Positions 1 through 4,957 of a stretch of 6,429 nt of DNA are shown in pieces; the stretch's first letter is position 1, and each line of letters begins with the position of its first letter. Position numbers and translations under genes: made by a program. The notes under the pieces are model-generated. The model saw nothing but the letters and a program-made list of their open reading frames with translations, had not been told where the DNA came from and made no database searches. Origin of the DNA: Atribacteria bacterium SCGC AAA255-N14 (GTDB lineage: Bacteria > Atribacterota > JS1 > SB-45 > 34-128); assembly GCA_000405345.1 (NCBI GenBank), contig ASPC01000069.1, positions 1,453 through 7,881 on the forward strand, read 5' to 3'.

Positions 1-339
1 ATTATAGACTGTGGGTCAAAGGACGCGATACCCAATTATTTACGGCTTCTCAATCGATTCAAGATCCCTTATGTCGTTGTTTACGACAAAGACCATCAGA
101 CCAGCAAGTCGCCAGATGCCATTCTGTCTGCTGACAAATCTTCCCAGAAGATTGAGTCGAACGTAGATTCTGCCCTTGGGAAGACAATCATCCTGGAAAA
201 CGACATTGAGGAAGAAATCGGTATTCTAGAACCTGAAAAGAAAAATAAGCCATACATAGCTGTTGCGCATGTTTGCAAAAATGACTTCATTATGTCAGAT
301 TCACTTCAGGCAAAAGTTGAATCTATCTATGCTCAGTAA
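1..339 (+). CDS. OLD-family ATP-dependent endonuclease, C-terminal TOPRIM part (5' end outside window)
   Basis: The frame is open from base 1 to the TAA at 337-339 and gives 112 residues. The start lies outside the window. Residues 3-31 read like the TOPRIM domain of OLD-type nucleases: a DCGSKDAIP segment where the family has the acidic/GGKD motif, a hydrophobic strand (PYVVVY) and then the metal-binding DxD pair (D29, D31). Further on, ENDIEEEIGI (about 73-82) and a KPYIAV segment match the usual end of this protein group. OLD proteins couple an N-terminal ABC-type ATPase, not seen here, to a C-terminal metal-dependent TOPRIM nuclease and are often found in phage-defence loci (family knowledge). 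The natural stop and complete C-terminus suggest the gene is intact on this side. There is no clear terminator after it. The family call is fairly secure; the subclass and a possible partner gene cannot be judged. Confidence 0.8.
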   Translation: MIDCGSKDAIPNYLRLLNRFKIPYVVVYDKDHQTSKSPDAILSADKSSQKIESNVDSALGKTIILENDIEEEIGILEPEKKNKPYIAVAHVCKNDFIMSDSLQAKVESIYAQ

Positions 340-445
340 CGTAGAGACGCACAACCAGAAGAAAGTAAAAGGGATCAAAGGAAAATTCAAGATTTAAATC
401 TTTATCGTTGACAAATTATTTAATTTACTGTTAAGAATAAAGATT

Positions 446-527
446 TGACCCCTATAAGTATAAGTATAGTGAAATTGGAAATTCAAGATATTGGGGGTCA
501 GGTCTTGAAATATAACATATTTGACCC
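446..527. repeat. REP-like mobile-element ends (TGACCCC / GGGGTCA / TGACCC)
   Basis: Three copies of one short motif alternate in orientation: TGACCCC at 446-452, GGGGTCA at 494-500 and TGACCC at 522-527. The first and second can pair, as can the second and third, so two alternative hairpins are possible. The segment after the middle copy (495-517) matches 5750-5772 at 20 of 23 positions, so this is a dispersed family in the window. AAATTCAAGAT is present at both 383-393 and 479-489, giving a direct repeat around the left motif. I infer a collapsed end or non-autonomous relic of an element mobilised by a REP-associated Y1 transposase. No transposase gene is left here. Confidence 0.5.
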
Positions 528-817
528 TTCTTTCTTTTTCAACCCAGAATATTGACCGGCTTGTTTCTTTTTACCGTGCTTCTTTAAAGACAGGGGAAAT
601 ATTCGCCATTGATTTTTATACTGCCAATATTCTTGGCTGCTTAAAAGATTATGCCATGATTCCTTACCCATCAAAAAATATGCAAACATCAGAGTTTTCT
701 TTACTTATTGGCTTTGCAGGAGAATAACACAGCAGGGTGGGCAAGAATTAATGTATAGGTATAAAAGTTATAAGATCACCAGGGAAGAGATTTCTGATAG
801 GAGCGGGGGGATAAACA

Positions 818-946
818 TGGTGGTTTGTTTAGCAGGAAGATAGTGCAGGTTTCAGATGGAGAGGTTTTTGTGGTGTAAGAGAATTTTTAGAGGAAGAACT
901 TGAGGGGACGGAAATACCCATGGAAAACCTGATTGTCTGTGGGTAA
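818..946 (+). pseudogene. Decayed coding tail, first part copied from the DUF2779 gene end
   Basis: Bases 818-861 match 3951-3994, the 3' end of the DUF2779 gene, without gaps at 40 of 44 positions. In the matching frame this part reads GGLFSRKIVQVSDGE against GGLFSQKIEQVSDGG in the downstream gene. The frame then meets TAA at 876-878, but a one-base shift continues it from 875 to the TAA at 944-946 with coding-like residues (VREFLEEELEGTEIP, then MENLIVCG). Just upstream, ATTTCTGAT at 790-798 also occurs in the DUF2779 gene (3818-3826), suggesting a longer, heavily deleted copy. There is no start codon or ribosome binding site for an intact product. I read it as a relic of a second DUF2779-like gene or of a duplication of its 3' end. 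Confidence 0.5.
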
Positions 947-989
947 GAGAAAGGCTTAAAAAGTGTGGGAGATGATAAAAAATAAAAAT

Positions 990-1018
990 TGGACAAAAGT
1001 GTTTACATTTATTATAAT
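990..1018 (+). promoter_or_regulatory. Sigma70-type promoter of the AbiEi gene
   Basis: TGGACA (990-995, one mismatch to TTGACA) is followed after exactly 17 bases by a perfect TATAAT (1013-1018). Transcription would begin near 1025, giving a leader of about 24 bases before the ATG at 1049. This is the best promoter match in the window. Confidence 0.65.
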
Positions 1019-1020
1019 GT
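1005..1020. promoter_or_regulatory. Inverted repeat over the -10 box, possible AbiEi operator
   Basis: ACATT (1005-1009) and AATGT (1016-1020) form an inverted repeat around TATTAT, and a palindromic GTATAC follows at 1021-1026. The repeat covers the -10 hexamer and ends near the expected transcription start. AbiEi antitoxins are known to bind inverted repeats at their own promoter through the N-terminal winged helix, so this is a plausible autoregulatory site. The assignment is inferred from position and symmetry only. Confidence 0.4.
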
Positions 1021-1048
1021 GTATACAGTTACGTCCAGAGGGGTTTCC

Positions 1049-1651
1049 ATGAAAAAGAAAGATGAAAGAATTTATAAAGTTTTTAAGAAGCATAAAGGTT
1101 TTGCCAGGACAAAAGATATTCTGGCAGCAGGAATACATACTCGTAATATAAAAAGAGCAAGGGAAAAAGGGCAGGTAATACAGGTGAAGAGAGGTCTCTA
1201 TCGACTGGCTGAAATTCCCCTAATTTCTAATCAGGGTTTTGTTGATCTCGCCCGCGCTGTTCCGGGAGGGGTGATATGCCTTCTTTCGGCCCTATCATAT
1301 TATGAACTGACTACTTTTAACCCTTCAGTGATCTCAATGGCTATCTGTCGGGGGTCAAGGGAGCCGAAAATTGAGTACCAACCTGTTGAATTTTATCATT
1401 TTTCAAAGAAACAATTTGAAGCAGGTATTAACAAGATAAAGATTAAAGGTCATGAAATTCGTATCTATAATCCGGAAAAAATTATATGCGATTGTTTTCG
1501 ATATCGCAACAAGCTGGGTCTTGATATAGCCAAGGAAGGATTTTCTGAATATCTCAAGCGCAAGGATCGTAATCTGGAAAAACTGCTTGAATATGCTGAA
1601 ATTTGCCGAATCAAGCCACTGCTGCAGACATGGCTTAATGCTATGATTTAA
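1049..1651 (+). CDS. Type IV toxin-antitoxin AbiEi-family antitoxin
   Basis: A 200-residue protein, the usual length for this family. Residues 1-53 are the winged-helix domain, with the pattern F-x4-G-x-A-x-TKDILAAGIH followed by GQVIQVKRGLYRL. The second domain has VPGGVICLLSALSYYELT, then AICRGSREPKIEYQPVEFYHF, then IRIYNPEKIICDCFRYRNKLG, which are hallmark blocks of AbiEi antitoxins. I chose ATG 1049 because AGAGGGG (1037-1043) sits five bases before it; a frame-extending ATG at 989 overlaps the promoter and has no ribosome binding site. AbiEi proteins neutralise the AbiEii nucleotidyltransferase toxin and repress the shared operon (family knowledge). Here the toxin gene that should follow is reduced to a C-terminal stub, so this appears to be an orphan antitoxin, possibly still acting as a repressor. 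The ending (TWLNAMI) is consistent with a complete protein. Confidence 0.92.
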   Translation: MKKKDERIYKVFKKHKGFARTKDILAAGIHTRNIKRAREKGQVIQVKRGLYRLAEIPLISNQGFVDLARAVPGGVICLLSALSYYELTTFNPSVISMAICRGSREPKIEYQPVEFYHFSKKQFEAGINKIKIKGHEIRIYNPEKIICDCFRYRNKLGLDIAKEGFSEYLKRKDRNLEKLLEYAEICRIKPLLQTWLNAMI

Positions 1652-1674
1652 AAGTCGATAGAGGAGTAAACATA

Positions 1675-1836
1675 TTGCTATTTCTCCGAAAATCACGACT
1701 TCTCGATGTAAACCAGGATTTTGATGAAATAATGAAGAGAATAACCTCTTTCTTGAAACCAATAGTGAATTCAATTAAGAATAAAACCAGAGAAGATAAA
1801 ACTTGGGATGCAATAAAAGGCTGTTGGAAGAAATAG
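1675..1836 (+). pseudogene. C-terminal stub of an AbiEii-type nucleotidyltransferase toxin
   Basis: This 53-codon frame runs from TTG 1675 to TAG 1834-1836, 23 bases after the antitoxin stop. Its sequence (SRLLDVNQDFDEI, then ITSFLKPIVNSI, ending KTWDAIKGCWKK) resembles the C-terminal end of AbiEii/DUF1814 toxins, which finish with an FLxP helix and a W-x(n)-W tail. The N-terminal nucleotidyltransferase core with its GS and DxD-type motifs is absent. A good ribosome binding site, GAGGAG at 1661-1666, remains where the toxin start would be, and codon 1672-1674 is ATA, possibly a changed ATG. The simplest reading is an internal deletion that joined the translation start region to the last exon-sized piece of the toxin. 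A short peptide could still be made from TTG 1675. The family match is by eye. Confidence 0.6.
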
Positions 1837-1871
1837 AATAAATGGGGCTTCACAAATTTGGAATAAATAGA

Positions 1872-1884
1872 CACATCCCATTTT
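1872..1884 (+). repeat. CACATCCCATTTT direct repeat, copy 1
   Basis: An identical 13-mer occurs at 2442-2454, 570 bases away in the same orientation. This copy lies 65 bases before the DUF6429 start; the other lies 77 bases before the DUF2779 start, so the pair brackets the DUF6429 gene. The motif resembles the ends of some REP-like elements, which is from memory. Both copies are followed by a TTGAT that could serve as a -35 box. Confidence 0.4.
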
Positions 1885-1893
1885 ATTATTCTG

Positions 1894-1921
1894 TTGATTA
1901 TGAAATATATTTAAATATATT
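1894..1921 (+). promoter_or_regulatory. Possible promoter of the DUF6429 gene with an AT palindrome
   Basis: TTGATT (1894-1899) is followed after 16 bases by TATATT (1916-1921), a weak to moderate sigma70 match. The region 1904-1921 is a perfect 18-bp palindrome, AATATATTTAAATATATT, whose right arm covers the -10 box. It could be an operator, but the sequence is made only of A and T, so chance is not excluded. Confidence 0.3.
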
Positions 1922-1949
1922 AGAAATAAGTAATTAAGGTGTAAGTATA

Positions 1950-2189
1950 ATGGATGAAACAATAAAAGAATTAACTCTATTACTGATATATCTTACATCA
2001 TGGAAAGAAGATGTCGGTCTTATAAAAGTTCAAAGGAGCTGGAAAGGTTATCCCTTTGAGGCCCTGGATGAATTAAATGAGGAAGGATATATTAATGGAA
2101 ATAAACACGCAAAATCAGTATATCTAACAGAAGAAGGGTTAGGTAAGGCAAAAGAGCTTATGAAAAAATATATTGGGAAGGAAGAATAA
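1950..2189 (+). CDS. DUF6429 family protein
   Basis: A 79-residue protein with ATG at 1950 and AAGGTG at 1936-1941 as ribosome binding site. The block RSWKGYPFEALDELNEEGYI (residues 29-48), followed by HAKSVYLTEEGLGKAKEL (54-71), fits DUF6429, which usually reads WKG-[FY]-x-WDALD-x-LHEKG-x-I then KAKSV-x-LTEEG. The layout, a helix pair and then a beta-hairpin-like KSVYLTEEG, resembles a small winged-helix fold, but no DNA-binding role has been shown to my knowledge. Here KEDVGLIKVQ (19-28) between the first helix and RSWKG looks slightly longer than the family norm. The gene stands alone between two copies of CACATCCCATTTT, with decayed toxin-antitoxin DNA upstream and a hairpin downstream. 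Function is unknown. Confidence 0.75.
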   Translation: MDETIKELTLLLIYLTSWKEDVGLIKVQRSWKGYPFEALDELNEEGYINGNKHAKSVYLTEEGLGKAKELMKKYIGKEE

Positions 2190-2346
2190 ATGAGAATAAT
2201 AGAGTGTAGGGTGAAATTGATCAGGCTAAGAGGTTGGAAATTCCGGTTCGCAGAATTAAGCGTCTAATCTCAAGATGTTAGAAGTTTTATAAAGCTAATT
2301 GGAAGCACTCAAACTATCGTAATAAGATCTCTAATAAAGGGGCAAA

Positions 2347-2405
2347 ATTATATTATGAATGCAAATTGTGTCCTCGCAGGACACAATTTGCAATATAAAT
2401 ATAAT
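2347..2405. repeat. Long hairpin with a perfect 13-bp core
   Basis: GCAAATTGTGTCC (2361-2373) and GGACACAATTTGC (2379-2391) are exact reverse complements around a five-base TCGCA loop. The pairing continues less perfectly through 2347-2360 and 2392-2405 (10 of 14 positions), giving 27-base arms. No T-run follows, so it is not a standard rho-independent terminator, although it could stop or protect transcripts from either side. Its near-perfect symmetry is also typical of REP/MITE-type elements. Confidence 0.6.
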
Positions 2406-2441
2406 ATATTCTTGATAATGTTATATTTGAACAAATATGGC

Positions 2442-2454
2442 CACATCCCATTTT
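2442..2454 (+). repeat. CACATCCCATTTT direct repeat, copy 2
   Basis: Second exact copy of the 13-mer at 1872-1884, again shortly upstream of a gene start. Downstream of both copies the sequence is only loosely similar beyond a shared TTGAT. Confidence 0.4.
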
Positions 2455-2463
2455 CTTTGATAA

Positions 2464-2492
2464 TTGATATTTTACTTTTAAATTAGATAAAT
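2464..2492 (+). promoter_or_regulatory. Possible promoter of the DUF2779 gene
   Basis: TTGATA (2464-2469, five of six to consensus) is followed after 16-17 bases by GATAAAT (2486-2492), a partial -10 match. The leader would be about 30-35 bases, ending in the ribosome binding site AAGAGGG (2518-2524), seven bases before ATG 2532. Confidence 0.35.
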
Positions 2493-2531
2493 AGTATATG
2501 TACCCATTTTAATAATAAAGAGGGTCTTACA

Positions 2532-2960
2532 ATGAAATTTCTGACCAAATCTTTATATATGCGTGGACAGCAATGCCCAAGGCTTTTATGGTTTTCTTCC
2601 AGACATCAATTACCGGAACTTTCTTTGTATGACCAACATAAATTTGCCCAGGGAAGAGACTTTGAGAAGTATGTAAAAAAACTTTTCCCTGACGGTATGG
2701 ATTTAGGCAATCTTAATCATGGCGAAAATATTAAAGAGGCTCGAAATTTAATTCGTCAAAATAAGACAATTTTTGAAGCATGCGTGGTTTATAAAAATCT
2801 TTTCTTTAAAGGTGATATCCTTGAGCCTTCAGCTGATGGTTGGAACCTTTATGAGATGAAAGCATCAACAAAAGTAAAGGATGAGCATATTCCTGATTTG
2901 GCATTCCAAAAATATATTTGTGAGAAAAATGGAATAAAGATAAAAAAATTGTTTCATTGA
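2532..2960 (+). CDS. DUF2779 protein, N-terminal part: Cas4/RecB-like nuclease domain (frameshifted gene)
   Basis: The first 142 codons of a gene that originally ran to 4005. ATG 2532 has AAGAGGG (2518-2524) in front. The fragment carries the PD-(D/E)xK nuclease signature of Cas4/RecB-like enzymes: Cys15 in GQQCPRLLWF, the GRDFEKYV helix (41-48), the metal-binding Asp95 of GD, E108-x-K110 in YEMKAST, and the Q126-x-Y128 motif in DLAFQKYIC. In Cas4-like proteins an N-terminal Cys and three C-terminal Cys hold an iron-sulfur cluster; the other three here are on the downstream fragment. The true sequence ends near residue 138; the last residues (LFH) and the TGA at 2958 result from a shift in the A7 tract at 2942-2948. 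The fragment alone keeps all nuclease motifs but lacks the cluster and the exonuclease domain, so it is probably unstable. Confidence 0.88.
   Translation: MKFLTKSLYMRGQQCPRLLWFSSRHQLPELSLYDQHKFAQGRDFEKYVKKLFPDGMDLGNLNHGENIKEARNLIRQNKTIFEACVVYKNLFFKGDILEPSADGWNLYEMKASTKVKDEHIPDLAFQKYICEKNGIKIKKLFH
2942..2948 (+). other. Frameshift point in an A7 tract
   Basis: Frame 0 reads IKIKKLFH-stop, while the neighbouring frame, open from 2944, reads NCFIEYINKDYIKQGN, which is what DUF2779 proteins have here. Removing one A from the run of seven restores one continuous reading frame of about 490 codons, the normal length for the family. The cause may be a real mutation, a phase-variable tract, slippage, or a sequencing or assembly error. 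Confidence 0.8.
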
Positions 2961-3015
2961 ATATATTAATAAAGATTACATTAAGCAAGGGAATGTCATT
3001 CCAAATGAGCTGGTA

Positions 3016-4005
3016 TTGCAGGAAGATGTTACCAGGGAGGTCAATCAAATTGATGATATTGAGGAAAACTCAGAGAAATATATTGAAATAATGGAACAGA
3101 GGGAACCTCCTGAAGTCTCAATTTCTAAAAAATGCAATAAACCATATGACTGTCCTTTAAAAGATAAATGTTGGGGTAATCTTCCGGAATATCATGTTTT
3201 ACAGTTGACTAACTGGCGGAAATATTGGGAGTTATTCGAAGATGGAATATTAGATATCAAAGATATTCCAAAGGACGAAATATTATCTTCCAACAAAGAT
3301 CAAATCATTAAAGAAGCAGTTGATGGAAATAAAATAATAGTCAATAAAGATAAAATAAGAAATTTTTCAAAAGAATTACAATACCCGCTTTATTATTTAG
3401 ATTTTGAAACATTCGATACCGCAATCCCGATATTTGATCAATCGAGACCATACCAGAAAATTCCTTTTCAATATTCACTTCATATCCAGGATGAAAATAA
3501 TAAAGTAAAACATTTTGATTTCCTTGCCCGGAGAGAAAAAGATCCCAGGCCTGAATTATTGGATAGGTTAGGGAAAGAAATTGGACAAACAGGGAGTGTT
3601 ATTGTCTTTAATAAAACCTTTGAAATAGGTGTACTAAAGAAATTAGCAGAAGATTTTCCGGAATACGAGAGTTTTATTAAGAATACAATAAACAGAATTA
3701 TCGATTTAGCAGAACCTTTTAAGAATTATGATTATTATAATCCTATTCAGAAAGGGAGTTATTCTTTAAAAGCTGTTCTTCCTGCAATTACCGGAAAAGA
3801 TTATTCGGATTTAGAAATTTCTGATGGAACAGATGCCAGCATGCAATACTTCTATAGCCATATTAAAGCTGATTTGAAAAATGTAGATGAGATCCGGAAT
3901 AACCTCTTGAAGTATTGTGGTTTAGATACTGAAGGAATGATTTGGATAATTGGTGGTTTGTTTAGCCAGAAGATAGAACAGGTTTCAGATGGAGGTGAAG
4001 AATAG
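3016..4005 (+). CDS. DUF2779 protein, C-terminal part: cysteine cluster and DnaQ-like exonuclease
   Basis: The frame is open from 2944 to TAG 4003-4005; a TTG at 3016 gives 329 codons but has no convincing ribosome binding site, so it is mainly the continuation of the upstream gene. Using that numbering, C40, C46 and C52 (KKCNKPYDCPLKDKCW) would complete a Cas4-type Fe-S cluster with Cys15 of the N-terminal part. A DEDD-type 3'-5' exonuclease follows: motif I YYLDFET (D129, E131), a second block VIVFNKTFEIGVL (195-207), then IIDLAEPF, KGSYSLKAVLPAI, and the last motif LLKYCGLDTEGM with D304. These blocks are those of DUF2779. The combination suggests a DNA end-processing nuclease with two active sites; its biological role is not established. 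The final 44 coding bases also occur at 818-861. The stop is directly followed by the next gene's TTG. Confidence 0.88.
   Translation: MQEDVTREVNQIDDIEENSEKYIEIMEQREPPEVSISKKCNKPYDCPLKDKCWGNLPEYHVLQLTNWRKYWELFEDGILDIKDIPKDEILSSNKDQIIKEAVDGNKIIVNKDKIRNFSKELQYPLYYLDFETFDTAIPIFDQSRPYQKIPFQYSLHIQDENNKVKHFDFLARREKDPRPELLDRLGKEIGQTGSVIVFNKTFEIGVLKKLAEDFPEYESFIKNTINRIIDLAEPFKNYDYYNPIQKGSYSLKAVLPAITGKDYSDLEISDGTDASMQYFYSHIKADLKNVDEIRNNLLKYCGLDTEGMIWIIGGLFSQKIEQVSDGGEE
3991..3995 (+). promoter_or_regulatory. Ribosome binding site that fixes a TTG start
   Basis: GGAGG lies inside the last codons of the DUF2779 gene, ten bases before TTG 4006. No ATG follows at a workable distance without losing the signal peptide, so this site decides the start and suggests coupled translation with the upstream frame. 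Confidence 0.6.
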
Positions 4006-4833
4006 TTGAAGCGGTTTTCATTAAGTTTATTGCTATTCTCTATAGTGTTGTGCTTGTTCGTATCTTTGGATTTATCATGGGCTGAAGAGATTGGATCAGG
4101 TACTTATTATGGGTATGCTACAATCGACCGTTGGGGACAGAATATTTTTCATCTCGGTCCATATCATTTGTTCATATCTGATAAAGTGGCCAAACAATTA
4201 AAAATGTATCTTAGTAGGCCCTTGGAACTGAATGTATCAAAGATAGATAATTTTAAAGGTGACGGTGCTATGATTCAAGAAGTCGACAATGTATCTGTCA
4301 AGGAATTTGCTACGGGACTCGCTCTTTTTGCTAGTGTAGAATCAGACTGCATTAAGAAATCGGAAGGTCTCAGATTACATCTCGTTTTGCGCAACGAGTC
4401 TAAAGAGGAAATTACAATCCGGCCGGGGAGCTTAGCAGTTGTTCTTGCGACAAAATGCCCCTTTCAAAATGCTGCCATCGGTTACAAAGATTCCGATAAT
4501 CGGGCTTATTGGTATTACCAATATTTTTATTGTTCTTTTGAGGAGAATACTAAACCTTTAAAAATTGCCTGTCGTGAGATTTCTCTACCTTGGTCTGATA
4601 GAGAGCTTGTTGAGCATGGATGTAATATTAGGGTAGCAGATGGATATCGTGGCTCAAACGGTTGGGTCACTTTAAAATCAAAAGCTAAGTTTGAGGCTGA
4701 CATTGTTGTTGGCAAGGAATTACTGCCCGGAGAGTATGAAGTGTTCTTTTATATGACAACGGGAAATCTATCTTCTGTGCCTGGCCCAATGTCGGAACGT
4801 ATAAGATTTGATGTGATAGATTCAAATAAATAG
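4006..4833 (+). CDS. Exported protein of unknown function
   Basis: A 275-residue product starting at TTG, placed immediately after the TAG of the DUF2779 gene, with GGAGG ten bases upstream. Residues 1-26 form a typical Sec signal peptide (MKRF, long hydrophobic core, SWA before EE), so the protein should be periplasmic or secreted; there is no clear lipobox. The mature part starts with a small region containing TYYGYATIDRWGQNIFHLGPYHL (33-55 in outline), followed by alternating strands such as GLRLHLVLRNESKEEITIRPGSLAVVLA (121-148), which resembles an Ig-like beta-sandwich, and ends with LLPGEYEVFFYMTTG (239-253) and ERIRFDVID. Five cysteines (C115, C151, C176, C189, C206) could form disulfides. 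I recognise no named family. The stop is 14 bases before the first attC-like fold. It may be the gene of an upstream cassette, but no attC-like site lies in front of it. Confidence 0.75.
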   Translation: MKRFSLSLLLFSIVLCLFVSLDLSWAEEIGSGTYYGYATIDRWGQNIFHLGPYHLFISDKVAKQLKMYLSRPLELNVSKIDNFKGDGAMIQEVDNVSVKEFATGLALFASVESDCIKKSEGLRLHLVLRNESKEEITIRPGSLAVVLATKCPFQNAAIGYKDSDNRAYWYYQYFYCSFEENTKPLKIACREISLPWSDRELVEHGCNIRVADGYRGSNGWVTLKSKAKFEADIVVGKELLPGEYEVFFYMTTGNLSSVPGPMSERIRFDVIDSNK

Positions 4834-4847
4834 CAGAAGGTCACGTC

Positions 4848-4930
4848 GGATAACATGTGCTTTACGGTTAGGTTGTCGCTTTACGCAAACCAGCCTGTGG
4901 CTGGCTTGATAAAGTCCGAGAATGTTATAC
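4848..4930 (+). other. attC-like recombination site 1
   Basis: The stretch between two same-strand genes folds like an integron attC. The outer boxes are GGATAAC (4848-4854, R''-like) and GTTATAC (4924-4930, R'-like, close to the GTTRRRY core); together with the next bases, ATAACAT (4850-4856) pairs perfectly with ATGTTAT (4922-4928). After unequal spacers a second pair follows, CTTTA (4860-4864) with TAAAG (4910-4914). The tip holds a hairpin, CCAGCC-TGT-GGCTGG (4890-4904). Total length, about 83 bp, lies within the attC range. Integrases cut between G and TT of the core, here 4924/4925. The call is by pattern, supported by resemblance to the site at 5638. Confidence 0.5.
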
Positions 4931-4957
4931 ACAATCGGTTCGAATAGGAGGCAGGAA

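Larger units (their letters stand above)
2190..2531. other. Gene-free stretch with a hairpin and an element-end repeat
   Basis: About 340 bases without a convincing gene. It holds a strong hairpin (2347-2405), the second CACATCCCATTTT repeat (2442-2454) and a likely promoter (2464-2492). Two short open stretches look faintly coding: 2210-2282 (EIDQAKRLEIP then RRIKRLISRC) and 2283-2396 (ending KLYYECKLCPRRTQFAI). Neither has a start with a ribosome binding site and I recognise no family, so they may be relics. Confidence 0.45.

Noticed and set aside
389..402. AAGATTTAAATCTT palindrome
   Set aside because: Perfect but short and AT-rich, with no gene start nearby; nothing to support a function.
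521..727. A 68-codon frame beginning with TTG, reading IDRLVSFYRASLKTGEIF and later DYAMIPYPSKN
   Set aside because: No ribosome binding site; the TTG lies within the TGACCC motif of the repeat; no family recognised. It may be a coding relic but cannot be called a gene.
1403..1774. Reverse-strand frame of 123 codons
   Set aside because: Antisense shadow of the AbiEi gene and the AbiEii stub, both of which have clear family features on the + strand.
2190..2267. A 25-codon ATG frame just after the DUF6429 stop
   Set aside because: Too short, no similarity, and no convincing independent ribosome binding site.
4890..4904. CCAGCC-TGT-GGCTGG hairpin as a terminator of the upstream gene
   Set aside because: No T-run follows; the hairpin fits better as the tip of the attC-like fold.
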